This document shows, in pieces, positions 27,474-38,013 of a stretch of 64,000 bases of DNA. Position 1 is the stretch's first letter; every line of letters begins with the position of its first letter. A program made the position numbers and the translations under genes. The notes under the pieces are model-generated. The model did no database searches. It worked only from the letters and a program-made list of their open reading frames with translations, and was not told the DNA's origin. The DNA is taken from positions 156,902 through 220,901 of the forward strand of contig CAVSMD010000007.1 of the NCBI GenBank assembly GCA_963728995.1. The letters run 5' to 3'. Origin of the DNA: FEN-1219 sp963728995. Lineage in GTDB: Bacteria > Pseudomonadota > Gammaproteobacteria > Steroidobacterales > Rariloculaceae.

Positions 27474-28133
27474 CTATCTCGGAACCACGATGTCCGGAAG
27501 CGGACTGTCGGCAATTTCCCGCGCGCGCGCGTCGGGCACACCGAGTGCACGCAGCAAATGGTAGGCGACGATTCGTGCCTGTGATCTGCCACCGCCAGAG
27601 CGGAGCATCGTGCGCACGGTCGCCAGCACCGTGCCCGTCATCAGATCGCGGCCGACGGTCGCGTTCGGCACGTCGAACTCACCCGCTTCGATACCTTTGG
27701 CGATCGAGCGGTAGCACGCGTCCCACGATTCGGCACCGAAGCTCGGCCCGAACGCGCTCAGGTGCACCATCGCCCACGCCCACGCGGGATCGCGCCGGGC
27801 GTAGTTCAAGTAGTGCTGAATGGCGGCATTGGAGCCCTCGGCGTGGCTCAGCGTCTCGTCCCACGTCGACACCAGGGCCCGGTTCAGGTCGTGACCGAGC
27901 TCGATCGCGAGCACCTCGAACAGCTGCTCGAGACTCGTGAAGTAGTTGTAAAAGGTCCCGCGGGAGATCTCGGCGGCGGCGCAGATCTCCTCGATCCGCA
28001 CGGTGAGGCCCTTCTCGTTGCCGATCAGCCCGAATGCGGCGTCGAGAATCTTCTTGCGCGTGCGCTCGCGTTTGCCGCCGAGCTTCGTCGTGGGCCGTTC
28101 CGGCGTCTTCCGAGCAACGCGTATCGGGTACAT
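27474..28133 (-). CDS. TetR/AcrR-family transcriptional regulator
   Basis: A 219-residue repressor. The N-terminal helix-turn-helix is clear (RKKILDAAFGLI ... AAAEISRGTFYNYFTSLEQL), and the C-terminal ligand domain is of variable type. It starts six bases after the stop of the DUF1552 gene and has the same direction, so it is probably the last gene of the ankyrin-DUF1592-DUF1552 operon and may autoregulate it. The ligand is unknown. The N-terminal 20 basic residues precede the domain. Confidence 0.92.
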   Translation of the reverse strand: MYPIRVARKTPERPTTKLGGKRERTRKKILDAAFGLIGNEKGLTVRIEEICAAAEISRGTFYNYFTSLEQLFEVLAIELGHDLNRALVSTWDETLSHAEGSNAAIQHYLNYARRDPAWAWAMVHLSAFGPSFGAESWDACYRSIAKGIEAGEFDVPNATVGRDLMTGTVLATVRTMLRSGGGRSQARIVAYHLLRALGVPDARAREIADSPLPDIVVPR

Positions 28134-28139
28134 GGGCGT

Positions 28140-29449
28140 CTAGAGCTCCACGCGTCCCGTCGAGTTCTCGAGCTTGCCGAGATCGAGCCCCGCGACCTCG
28201 CCGAGCCCGGCAATCAGGTTCGCCAAGGGTGTCGGGGTTTGGAGTCGCAATGTGGCGACCGCCTTTCAGCCGCCCCCCTGCCGATCCCGCGAGCATGATC
28301 GGGATCATGCTCTGATCGTGCTTGTCGCCGTTGCCCATGCCCGATCCGTACATGACCAGCGAATGATCGAGCAACGTTCCGTCGCCGTCGCGCGTGGCTC
28401 GCAGCTTCTCCACGAAGTCACCGAACAACGACAGATGATACGCATTGATTTTCGCGTACTTGCGCATGGTGTCGGGAACGTTGCCGTGATGAGACACGAT
28501 GTGATGCGACTCCGGCACGCCGATCTGCGAGTACCCGATGCTGCTCGCTTCCACGCCCTTCATGAACGTGGCCACGCGAGTGATGTCGGCTCGCCAGGCG
28601 AGCGCGATCAGCTCGTACATGACACGAACATGCTCGTCATACGTAGCCGGTATCCCGGCAGGCGCATCGGGAGTGTCGCCCGAGGCCTCGGCTCTTTGCC
28701 CCGCGGACTGGATGCGTTTCTCGACTTCGCGGATGTTCTCCAAATACTCTTCCACGGTCGAACGGTCCTGCGGCGCGAGTTGGCCGTTGAAGCGGCTCGC
28801 AGCGGCGATCACCGAATCCAGGATGCTCGCCTTGCTGCGCAGGCGTGCCGCGCGTTCCTCGGCCGAGCCGACGTCGCCGAACATTCGCTCGAATACGCTC
28901 TGCGGATTCACCTCCATCGGCAGAGGCGCCGTCGGCGTCTTCCACGCCAACGTGTTCATGTAGATGCAGCTCCAACCGAACTGGCACGAGTTCGAAGCGC
29001 TGTTGATGTCCTCGATCCCGAGCTCGATCGAGCGCAGCGGCGTGTCGCCGCCAATCGCATCGGCAATGTGTTGATCGACGGTTTGACCCGCGTGCACGTC
29101 CGCAGCCTGGGTCTGCTTCGCGGACGCGCCGCTCAACCACAGGGACCCGATCACGTGGTGGCCGAACGGGTCCGGAGCCCGAATGCCCGTCACGAGGTTC
29201 AGGTGCTCCCGCAACGGGACGAACCGCTCGAGCAACGGCGGCAGCTCGAGCCGGCCGACCGACGCGGGGCGTCCAGATCTCCGGCCGCACGCCGTTCGGC
29301 ACGTAGACCGCGCCGAACCGAAGCTGCGCCGGCGGCGCGGCGCTGGCCGCGGGCACCATCGCGTCGAGCAGCGGCAAGCCGATCGCAGCCCCGAGCGCGC
29401 CGCGCAGCACCGTGCGACGCGAAAGATGTTTCTTCGTGATGAACGTCAC
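28140..29449 (-). pseudogene. DUF1552-family exported protein, two single-base frame breaks
   Basis: The gene starts at a GTG (29449) after GGGAGA and encodes a Tat-like leader (SRRTVLRGALGAAIGLPLLD), then a DUF1552 domain. Reading is broken by an extra base in the G4 run at 29266-29269 and again in the G3 run at 28227-28229. Joining the frames gives 435 residues, the usual length, ending GKLENSTGRVEL. DUF1552 proteins are secreted, sulfatase-like in appearance and almost always follow a DUF1592 gene, as here. Function is not established. Because sequence on both sides of each break stays family-like, a consensus error is as likely as true decay. Confidence 0.8.
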
Positions 29450-29496
29450 TGCGAATCTCCCGTGGCAGCCGAGGGCGCCGCGAGCGTCCGCGACCG

Positions 29497-31897
29497 TCAT
29501 GCGCCCCGCTCGTCGGCAAGTGCGCCTTTTGCTGAAACTCAGCGCTGCGCACGATGCCGAGCACGATCGCGCCGAATCGGTAATCGTCGCTCGCGGCGTC
29601 ACGCACGATGCGGCGCACGGCTGGCATGTCCTCGGCCTCGAGCCGTCGCCCCAGCGCGTACACCATGAGCTTCTCCGTCAACGTCGAAACGAACAGCTCC
29701 GGACGGCTCAAAATGGCTTCCCGCAAGCCGCTTGGTCCCGAAACGGCGAGGCCGCCCGGCAGCGTCGTCGCGGCGTCTATCGGCTGGCCCGCATCCGTCT
29801 CGCGCCATCGACCGATCGGATCGAAATTCTCGAGCGCGAGCCCCGGAGGATCGATGATCGCGTGACATGCGGCGCACACCGGGTCCTTGCGATGCTGCTC
29901 CATGCGCTCGCGCACGCTATGCGGCGTGCCGCTGCCGGTGCTTTCGTCGAGCGTCGGCACGTTCGGTGGCGGCGGCGGCGGCGGCGAGTTGAACAGCACC
30001 GTCATGATCCACTTGCCGCGGAATACCGGCGACGTGCGGTTCGCGACGGATGTCTGGAACAGAATGCTGCCCTGGCCGAGCAGCCCGCGGCGATTCGGGT
30101 CGGGCAGCGCGACGCGCCGAAACGCGTCGCCGAAGACGCCGTCGATGCCATAGTGCTCTGCAAGCCGTTCGTTCAGGAACGTATAGTCGGCCCGGAGCAA
30201 GTCGAGCACGCTCGCCATCGCCGAGCAACACCGACTTAAGAAACAGGTCGGTCTCGTGCAACATGTCGCGGCGGAGGTTGTCGTCGAAGCTCGGGAATTT
30301 GCGCTCGTCGGGGGACTTCGAGTTGACGAGCCGCAGCTGCAACCACTGCTCCGCGAAGTCCGTCACGAGCGTCTCGGCGCGCGGATCGGCCAGCATGCGT
30401 CGCACCTGCGCTTCCAGCACTTTGGGGTCGCGCGAGCCGACCGGCGATGGCGTCAGCGCGCAGCTCGTCGTCCGGAATGCTGTTCCAGAGAAACAAGGCG
30501 AGCCGCGAGGCGAGCGTGACACCGTCGTCTCGGCCGTCGTTCTGCCGCAGCCGCGGCGTCCTCGGTCACGCCGTGGTACAGAAGAAACTCGGGACCGCTC
30601 AGGATCCTCGCCAGCCCGAGCTCGATGCCGGCCTCGAAATCGCGGCCGTGGTCGCTGCCGCTCGCGTACAGCTCGCGCAGGGTTTGGACATCCTCGTCGC
30701 TCAATGGCCGGCCATAGGCGCGCAGCGCAAGGCGGCCCAGGATCTGCTCCGCGCACGCGGTGTCGCTCATGGCGGCGCCCGGCCGGCAAGTGAAGATGGC
30801 GTTGCGCGTCGGTGTGTCGCCGGATCCGGTGGACTCGTACGGTCCCGCGACGAGTGCGCGGGTGATGATCGGCCAGCCGTAGCCATCGTTGCCGATCGGC
30901 AAGTCCGCTGGCGTCGGATCGAGGATGCGCTGCTCCAGGGCGTAGCTCTTCATGGCGAACGTGACGCCGACGCGATGCAGCCCGGCGCTCACCGGCAGAC
31001 GCACCGGCAGCCGCTCCCGCACCTGCGTCGTCGCGCTGCCAATGTCTCGATTCGAGAGCGCGTCGTCCTCCTCACCACCGAGCTCGGCGGAATGCACGAC
31101 CACGCCGTCGATCAGGATCTGCAGCTCGAAAGGCGTCTCGAACCCTTCCACGCCGCGGATCGTGCTCCCGGTCGCGTTCCACAGATCCGGGCGGATCTCG
31201 TATTCGGCATCCGTCGGAAAGTAGTGCTCGACGACGAGCCCGCCGCGAGTGCCATACGGCAGCCCTTCGATCCAGTCGTTCTGCGACAGGTCGAGCCGCG
31301 GACGGTACTCCGTGGCTTGCGGGCCGAGCTGGGTGTCGCCCACCGCCATCGCGGCCACTCGCAGCCCCACCGTGAGATAGCGCTCGAGCAGCAGCGGCGA
31401 CGTCTTCAAAGTATCCGAGACGTTGTCGAACCCGTCGCTCGCGATTTCTGCGGGTAGCAGCGACTCGACGTCGACGGGTAAGCCGAGCAAGTCCCGAACC
31501 GCGTTGCCATACGCCGCGCGATTCAGCCGGCGGATGGGCGCGCCGGCCGGCGTGGGCGCGGCGGCGTCGAGCGTCGTCTCGAGATATGACACGAGGCTTG
31601 CGATGGTTTCGTTGCTCGGCCGCGGCTCACCGGGCGGCGGCATCAGTCCGGCCGTGAGCTTGTGGATCACCTTTTCCCACTTCGCGCGCTGCGCGGCCGG
31701 ATTCACGAGGCTTGGATGCTCGAGCACGAGCCCGCCCTCTTGCTCCGCGACGCTGTGGCAATCCGCACAGTACTTGCTGACCACGGCGCCGTGCTCGGCG
31801 GCCACTTCCTCCGTGGACCGCGTGCAGGCGGCGAGCAGGTGGCGGCGATCGCGACGATCGAGGCCACGAAGCAACGTTGCAGCGCGCTGCAGCTCAT
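29497..31897 (-). pseudogene. DUF1592/DUF1588/DUF1585 cytochrome-like exported protein, multiple frame breaks
   Basis: Starts at ATG 31897 with a lipoprotein-like leader (LLAAC), then a haem-binding CADCH motif, DUF1587 (RRLNRAAYGNAVRDLLGL), the DUF1592 core and the C-terminal DUF1588/DUF1585 part (CAACHAIIDPPGLALENFDPIG). About five breaks are needed: one missing base near 31840, extra bases near 30530, 30432 and 30215, and a missing base near 29535. The corrected product is 799 residues, a normal size. These planctomycete- and proteobacteria-type proteins are periplasmic c-type cytochrome-like enzymes of unknown reaction, paired with DUF1552. The start overlaps the ankyrin gene stop (ATGA). 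Confidence 0.8.
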
Positions 31898-33397
31898 CGC
31901 GCCGCCGTCCTTTGCTCGTCCTTCTCGTGCGCGCCGAGCTCGCGAAGCGCCGTCGCCGCCGCGGTGATGTCGGCCGGCGGCTTGGCCCGAAGCTTCGACG
32001 GCAGGTGGCCCAGCGCATAGTCGAGCGGCGTGAACCCTTCGCGGTCCGCGACATCGAGGTCCACGCCCCGCTCGGCCATGTGCCGGATGACGCCGGGATA
32101 GTTTCGCAGAGCGGCCATATGCAGCGGCCGTGGTGCCCAAGCCGTTCGCGATACCGGCTTCGACACCGTGATCCAGGAGAAAGTCGAGCGCGGCGATCGC
32201 TTCGTCCTCGGTCGGGCGCCGGTCGGCTTCGATCAGCGCCGGCAGCTCCGGCCCCATCATCACCGCGATCAGGGGGGTGATGCCGCCGCGCTTGTCGTCG
32301 TGCAGCGTAGGATCGGCGCCGGCCTCGATCAGCACGCGCATCGCTTCGACATCGGAGGATCGCGCGGCGCGAATCAGGGCCAGGTCGGTGATCTTCGGCG
32401 GCGGCGCGCCGAAGCGCGAGTCTCGATCCAGCAGCGGCTGCGGCAGCCGGTCCATGAGATCGGCGCCATGGGCCAGCATCGACTGCAGCAGCTCCAAGGA
32501 GCTTTCGGCGCCCGTCGGCACCTGGATCTCGCCGACATAGTTGACGCGGTTGCGAGCCTCCACCACGGCGAACAGCCCGCCGCCGTCCGTGCTCGCCCCC
32601 GCGTCCACGAGCACTTTGGCCGCGTCGAAGTGCAGATTGTCGAGCGCAATCACGATCGGCGAAAAGCCCTCGGGCGTCTTCGCGTCGATGTCGGCCTTGG
32701 CCTCGATCAACACGCGCAAGGCGGCGACAGCCCCATGGCGCGCCGCAAACATCACGGGCGTCAAACCGGCCAATGGAATCTCGACGAAGTAGCGAACGCG
32801 CGGCAGTCGCTCGGGCAGAGTATTCACCGGCGTTCTGGCATCGACGTCCGCGCCCGCCGCGATCAACGCGGCTGCCACTGCGCCGCGATCGTGCGCCGCC
32901 GCGTACATCAGCGGCGTCTGGCCCTGCCAGCGCTCGACGACATTGACGTTGGCGCCGTGCTCGATGAGGAGGCGAACGGCATCGACACCGCTCGTTCGAG
33001 ACGCCAGCATGAGCGGCGTTTCGCCTTGCGGCAGCGCGAGATCGACGGCGGCGCCTGCGTCGAGCAGGAGCCGGACCTGTTCGACATCCGCTCGAAGGGC
33101 CGCTTCGTGCAGCGGCCCAATGCCGTACCGGTTCGTGATATTTGGATTGCCCTGCGCGCCGAGCAGCGCTCGCACGCTGTCGAGGTCGCCGAAATGGGCG
33201 GCGTAGAGCATCGGCGTGGAGCCGTCGGCAGCCCTGGCGTTGGCATCGGCGCCCGCGGCGAGCAGCGCACGGACGTCCGCGGGATCGGCTTTCTGCGCCG
33301 CTTGCAGCAGCTTGGCGTCGAGATCGGGTGCGCCTGCCGCGCCCAACGACAATATGAAGAGCGACGCGCAAGCGGCAATCTTGGACAAGGTTCCCAC
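31894..33397 (-). pseudogene. Exported ankyrin-repeat protein, one frame break
   Basis: A leader peptide (about residues 1-22) precedes roughly ten ankyrin repeats, with typical units such as GSTPMLYAAHFGDLDSVRAL, GETPLMLASRTSGVDAVRLL and GFTPLDYALG. One extra base in the GGCC at 32126-32129 breaks the frame; the repeat TTPLHMAALRNYPGV is restored if it is removed, giving about 500 residues. I prefer the GTG at 33397, which follows GGGGGAG, over an ATG at 33439. The stop overlaps the DUF1592 start, so this is the first gene of the operon. Exported ankyrin proteins usually act as periplasmic binding scaffolds. Confidence 0.8.
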
Positions 33398-33662
33398 GGC
33401 TCCCCCGGGTCGAGACCCTGCGCGCGTCGGCCAGCCCATCGGCGGCGCGGCCGCTGGCTGGAAAGGACGGGGCGCGCTGACGAGATCCGAGAGTATTGAT
33501 AATTTGACAAACCGTCAATAAAACGCCGGCGGCTTCGGCGCCCCTCGAGCGCCGCGCCGCGCTGCGGTGCCGTCGGCTCGCCCGCTGCTGCATTGAGCCC
33601 CAAAGGGCGCCGGGGGCGTTGCTGCTACCATCGAAGCACTCGACGAGGAGTAAGCACCCGCG

Positions 33663-34808
33663 ATGACCACACGCTGCCTCTGCTGCCTGCTGATTCTGGC
33701 GCTCGGAGCCCTCGGCGGCGCGGCGGCCGACGAGCCGCGCGCGTTCCGCGCGCTCGATTTGAGCACGGCACTTTCGCCGGCGGCGCTCGGCGACGCGGTC
33801 GCGGACAAGCGCGTGGTGTTCGTGGGTGAGACGCACACGCGCTATGGGGATCATCTGAATCAGCTCGAGATCATCGAGCAGCTCCATGCACGCGACCCGA
33901 ACATCACGATCGGCGTGGAGTATCTGCAGCAGCGCTTTCAGCCCCAGGTGGACGACTTCATCGCCGGCCGCGGCACGGAGCGCGACTTCCTGCGGGCCAC
34001 CGAATACTACTCGGGCTGGGGCTACGACTACCGCTTGTATGCGCCGATCTTTCGCTTCGCGCGGGAGCATCACGTTCCCGTCCGCGCGCTGAACGTGCCG
34101 GCATCGTTGCCCCCCGCCGTCGCGAGGATGGGCCTCGACGGGTTGTCGCCAGAGCAGCGCGCGGGGCTGCCGAAGCACATCGAGCCCGCGAGCGACGCCT
34201 ACAAGGCACAGTTGCGGGAGGCCTTCGAGGCGCACGAGGCGGGTGATAGGCGGTTCGACCGCTTCGTCGAAGCGCAGCTCGTGTGGGACGAAGGCATGGC
34301 CGAAAGCGCCGCGGAGTACCTCGACGCGAACCCGGATCGTCGTGTGGTGATCCTGGCCGGCTCGGGGCACTTGGCGTTCGGCTACGGCATTCCGCAGCGC
34401 TTGCGACGTCGCACCGGCGCTTCCTACGCGATCGTGCTCAACAGCGACCGCGAGATCGCTCCCGGAATCGCCGATTACGTCCTCTTGAGCGAGGACGTGT
34501 CGCTACCGACGGCGGGCGTCCTCGGGGCTCGCATGGACGACGCGCCTGGCGGCGCGCGCATCGTGTCGTTCTCTCCCGGCAGCGCCGCGAAAGAGAGCGG
34601 CCTGGAACGCGACGACGTCTTGACCGCTGTCGACGGTGAGCCCGTTGCCGGCGTCGCCGACGTGCGCGCGGCGCTTTGGGACAAGCGACCCGGTGAGCAC
34701 GTCATGGTCCACGCGCAGCACCGGCGCGGGCGCAAGACCGAAGACCTCGCTCTGGAGGTCGTGCTCGCGGCCCCGCACGGCGCAGCGGCGGAACGCGAGC
34801 GCAAGTAA
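33663..34808 (+). CDS. ChaN-family haem-binding-like protein with C-terminal PDZ domain
   Basis: A 381-residue exported protein. The signal peptide (1 to about 22) is followed by a ChaN domain (about 40-260) with the GETHTRYGDHLNQLEII motif and GSGHLAFGYGIPQRL. The C-terminal third is a PDZ domain (about 290-370, SPGSAAKESGLERDDVLTAV). ChaN-type proteins bind haem and are linked to iron uptake; the PDZ addition suggests peptide or protease docking, a less usual combination. It is divergent from the ankyrin operon and convergent with the oligopeptidase gene. Confidence 0.85.
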   Translation: MTTRCLCCLLILALGALGGAAADEPRAFRALDLSTALSPAALGDAVADKRVVFVGETHTRYGDHLNQLEIIEQLHARDPNITIGVEYLQQRFQPQVDDFIAGRGTERDFLRATEYYSGWGYDYRLYAPIFRFAREHHVPVRALNVPASLPPAVARMGLDGLSPEQRAGLPKHIEPASDAYKAQLREAFEAHEAGDRRFDRFVEAQLVWDEGMAESAAEYLDANPDRRVVILAGSGHLAFGYGIPQRLRRRTGASYAIVLNSDREIAPGIADYVLLSEDVSLPTAGVLGARMDDAPGGARIVSFSPGSAAKESGLERDDVLTAVDGEPVAGVADVRAALWDKRPGEHVMVHAQHRRGRKTEDLALEVVLAAPHGAAAERERK

Positions 34809-34813
34809 CGTGC

Positions 34814-36970
34814 TTACTCCGCCACCCCGAGCTGACCGAGCATGAACGCGTACAGCTCCGCCCGTTCGCGATAGCGCTCATACCGGCCAGGATTTCCGCC
34901 GTGCCCTGCGCCCATGTCCACTCGGAGCAATAGCGGATTGCTATCCGTCTTCAGCGCGCGCAGCTTCGCGACCCACTTCGCCGGCTCCCAGTACTGCACC
35001 TGACTGTCCCACAAGCCCGTGGTCACGAACATGGCCGGGTATGCCTGCCGGCGCACGTTGTCGTAGGGCGAGTAGGAAAGCATGTACGCGTAGTCCGCGG
35101 CGTTCTTCGGGTTTCCCCATTCGTCGTACTCGTTCGACGTGAGCGGAATCGTGTCGTCCAGCTCCGTGGTGACGACGTCCACGAACGGCACTTGCGTCAC
35201 GATGAGCCGGTAGTCCGCCGGCGCCATGTTCGCGACGGCGCCCATCAGCAACCCGCCCGCGCTGCGGCCGAAGGCCGCCACGCGATACTTCGCCGCATAG
35301 CCGTCGCGCACGAGAAAGCGTGTCACGTCGATGAAGTCCGTGAACGTATTTCGCTTGTTTTGCAGACGGCCCTCGTCGTACCACTTGCGGCCGAGCTCCT
35401 GCCCGCCACGAATGTGCGCAATGGCGATGACGACGCCTCGATCGAGCAGCGAGAGCGTGGATTGAGTGAACTCCGCATCGTAGGAAAGGCCGTACGCGCC
35501 ATAGCCGAATTGCAGCAAAGGCGCCGTGCCGTTCTTCTTGAAACCGTTGTGGTACACGATGGAGACGGGCACCTTGGTGCCGTCGCGCGCGGTCGCCGAG
35601 ATAAGCTCTGTCGTGTACTGCGCCGGATCGAAGTTGCCCACGACCTGGTCGCGCTTCAACGGCGTTGCCCGGCCCGTGGCCAAGTCGTAATCGTAGGTGG
35701 TGCTCGGCGTTTTCAGGGAAGTGTAAACGTAGCGCAGCGTGTCGCTGTCCTGCTCCCAGTTGCGGCCAAAGGACATGGTGTAGGCCGGCTCGTCTGCGGC
35801 GATCAACGAGTCTTTGCTTCCATCCCAGCTGCGCACGTGCAGGCGCTTGACGCCCGCGGCCCGCTCGGTGACGGCGAAATAGTCTCTGAAGCCATCGAAG
35901 TCTTCGATGAACACGTCTGCACGTTCCGGAAGCAGGTCTTGCCAGGCTCCGCGCTCACTCTCGTGGCCCTCGTGCGCGCTCATGATGCGGTAGTTCGGAG
36001 CCTGCCAATTGGTGCGGATCAGCCAGCGCTCGCCGACCTGCTCCACGTCGTAGAGGTGGCCCTTCTCGCGCGGCAAGAATGTCTTGAGCGTCGAGGTGGG
36101 ATCGTCGGTGGCGACGTAGCGTACTTCCTCGGACTCCGTGCTGGTGAGATGCACCAGCACGTAGCGCCTCGACTTGCTGTTGCGAAGGCCAACGTAGAAC
36201 GCGTTGTCCGGCTCCTCGTAGATCAGCACGTCCTGCGTGGGCTCCGTGCCCAGCACGTGCCGGCGCACGCGCGTGCTGAGAAGTGTCCGAGGATCCTTTT
36301 CGATGTACAGAATGGCGTCGCTGCGCGCGAGCCAGGCGATGTCCGGCTCGGCATTGTCGATGCGATCCGGAAGCTCCTGGCCCGTGCGCAGATCGCGAAA
36401 GCGGAGCGTGTACTGGCGGCGACCGATCACGTCCTCGGCGAACGCCAGCACCTGATCGTTCGGGCTCACTTCTGCCGAGCCGATGTCGTAGAAGCTCTGG
36501 CCTGCCGCGCGCCGGTTGCCGTCGATGAGCACTTCTTCCGCCGCGCTCGCGGAATCCTTCCTGCGCGCGTAGACGGGCTGGTCCTTGTTCGGCTCGAAAC
36601 GCTCGTAGTAGAGATAGTCGCCCTTCCTGGCAGGCACGGTGGCATCTTCGGCCGGAATCCGCGCGACGATTTCCTCGTAGATCTGCTCGCGCAGCTTCGC
36701 GAGCGGCGCGAGCATCGCTTCCTTGTACTGATTTTCCGCTTCGAGATAGGCGAGCACCTCGGGGTCTTTGCGCTCGTCATCGCGGAGCCAGTAGTAGTCG
36801 TCTACGCGGGCGCCGTTCGGAGACGGCACGGAGAACGGCTTGACGGCGGCCTTCGGCGGTTGCGGCTGCGGCTGTCGAGCAGCGTTCTGTTTCGAATCGG
36901 AGGGACTGCCCTGGCAGGCCGCGAGCGCGAAGACGACGAGCCAGACGGCGTGCTTGGCGGAGGAATGCAT
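34814..36970 (-). CDS. ptrB: Oligopeptidase B (S9 family), lipoprotein-type leader
   Basis: A 718-residue prolyl-oligopeptidase-family enzyme. After a lipoprotein leader (ALAAC) comes the propeller domain and the catalytic alpha/beta-hydrolase domain with nucleophile Ser570 in GRSAGGLLMG, Asp in DSQVQYWEPAKW and His in GAGHGGNPGRYE, close to E. coli PtrB. It should cleave short peptides after Arg or Lys. The lipid anchor places it in the envelope, while classical PtrB is cytoplasmic. Its start codon lies directly against a truncated IS110-type element on the other strand, so its promoter region has been replaced. Confidence 0.92.
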   Translation of the reverse strand: MHSSAKHAVWLVVFALAACQGSPSDSKQNAARQPQPQPPKAAVKPFSVPSPNGARVDDYYWLRDDERKDPEVLAYLEAENQYKEAMLAPLAKLREQIYEEIVARIPAEDATVPARKGDYLYYERFEPNKDQPVYARRKDSASAAEEVLIDGNRRAAGQSFYDIGSAEVSPNDQVLAFAEDVIGRRQYTLRFRDLRTGQELPDRIDNAEPDIAWLARSDAILYIEKDPRTLLSTRVRRHVLGTEPTQDVLIYEEPDNAFYVGLRNSKSRRYVLVHLTSTESEEVRYVATDDPTSTLKTFLPREKGHLYDVEQVGERWLIRTNWQAPNYRIMSAHEGHESERGAWQDLLPERADVFIEDFDGFRDYFAVTERAAGVKRLHVRSWDGSKDSLIAADEPAYTMSFGRNWEQDSDTLRYVYTSLKTPSTTYDYDLATGRATPLKRDQVVGNFDPAQYTTELISATARDGTKVPVSIVYHNGFKKNGTAPLLQFGYGAYGLSYDAEFTQSTLSLLDRGVVIAIAHIRGGQELGRKWYDEGRLQNKRNTFTDFIDVTRFLVRDGYAAKYRVAAFGRSAGGLLMGAVANMAPADYRLIVTQVPFVDVVTTELDDTIPLTSNEYDEWGNPKNAADYAYMLSYSPYDNVRRQAYPAMFVTTGLWDSQVQYWEPAKWVAKLRALKTDSNPLLLRVDMGAGHGGNPGRYERYRERAELYAFMLGQLGVAE

Positions 36971-36972
36971 CT

Positions 36973-37632
36973 ATCCGCTCAGCCAAGCAACGCACGGGCA
37001 AAGCGAACCAGATTCGAGGCTTGGTAGGCGAATACGGTCTAGTGGCGCCGGTGCGCATCGGACAGCTGCGCAAGGCGTTACCGGAGTGGCTGGAAGATGC
37101 GACCAATGGCTTGAGTGATCGATTTCGCCGCCTGTTGGCGGGGCTGGCCGAAGATCTGCGACTTCTCGACGAGCGGATCGAGGCGCTGGACGAGGAGCTC
37201 GACTCGATCGTCAGAGAGACGCCGGCAGCACAGCGACTGTTGGCGCTGCGAGGCGTCGGGCCCACGATTGCCACGGCGCTCGTTGCCGCACTGGGCACGG
37301 GGGAGTCGTTTGCTCGAGGGCGTGAGTTCGCCGTGGCCATGGGTCTAACCCCCAAGCACCACGGTACCGGCGGCAAAGAGCGCCTCCTCGGGATCAGCAA
37401 ACGAGGCGATGCGTATCTGCGCCAGCTCTTGGTGCACGGAGCTCGTGCCGCAGTGCACACCGCGAAAGGCAAAGCCGATCCCCTGAGTCGTTGGATCAAC
37501 GGCTTGCTCGCCCACAAACACAGCAACGTCGTGACGGTAGCGCTGGCCAACAAGACGGCACGCATGGCCTGGGCGCTGATCCGCCACGACGTCGATTACG
37601 ACCCGCAATTGGCGGCGAATACAGCTCAGTAG
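36973..37632 (+). mobile_element. 5'-truncated IS110/IS1111-family transposase
   Basis: The frame encodes the C-terminal half of an IS110-type transposase: the coiled-coil region and then the Transposase_20 domain (LLALRGVGPTIATALVAALG, GISKRGDAYLRQLLVHGARA). Residues before it (AKQRTGKANQIRGLVGEYG) are also transposase-like, but the N-terminal RuvC-like DEDD domain is absent, so the copy is dead. In the C-terminal domain, the usual SSGGK or STGGK reads GTGGK; if that Ser is the nucleophile, it is missing too. It begins against the start of ptrB, so a deletion probably removed the left end of the element and flanking DNA. Confidence 0.88.
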
Positions 37633-37900
37633 CGCGCGAGGCATACCGCAGGAACCTACCAACGATTGCGAAGGAGTCTGATTGACGGCGAACAGGTCGA
37701 ACCGGCGTTGGCAAAACCCGATTTCCGCGGAGGGCGAAAAGCCCGTGCTTCCGCTGGGGAGTCAGCGCGCGAATAGCCCATCATGGTCCCGTGCCCTTGG
37801 CACGACACAGAGACCGGATACACGTGAGCAATCGAACCTGCCACCCGACGTCAGGCCCTTGCAAACGAGGAGGAGTCCATACACGCGGAAATCACCGAGG
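37633..37900 (+). other. Non-coding right end of the IS110/IS1111-type element (candidate bridge/seek RNA region)
   Basis: The bases after the transposase stop contain no protein-like frame. The IS1111 group keeps its guide RNA downstream of the transposase, and this segment has the general look of such a right end: an ACAGGTCGAACCGG stretch near 37691 and a GGAGGAGTCCATACAC stretch near 37868. The exact end and any RNA fold could not be computed. The rest of the gap to hflC (37901-38013) shows nothing else. Confidence 0.4.
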
Positions 37901-38013
37901 TACGAAGCGCGGCGCTCGGCCCGTGGCACCTGACCACGAGCCGGCCCACACGCCGATGCTATCAGGGCGTTGCCGTGGCCGAGCTTTCAGACCGAGCGCG
38001 AGCCGCGGCTAAA

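Noticed and set aside
30453..34370. A minus-strand open frame of 1305 codons
   Set aside because: It is an accidental run through the ChaN antisense, the ankyrin gene out of frame and then the true DUF1592 frame; only the part after about 31840 is protein-like.
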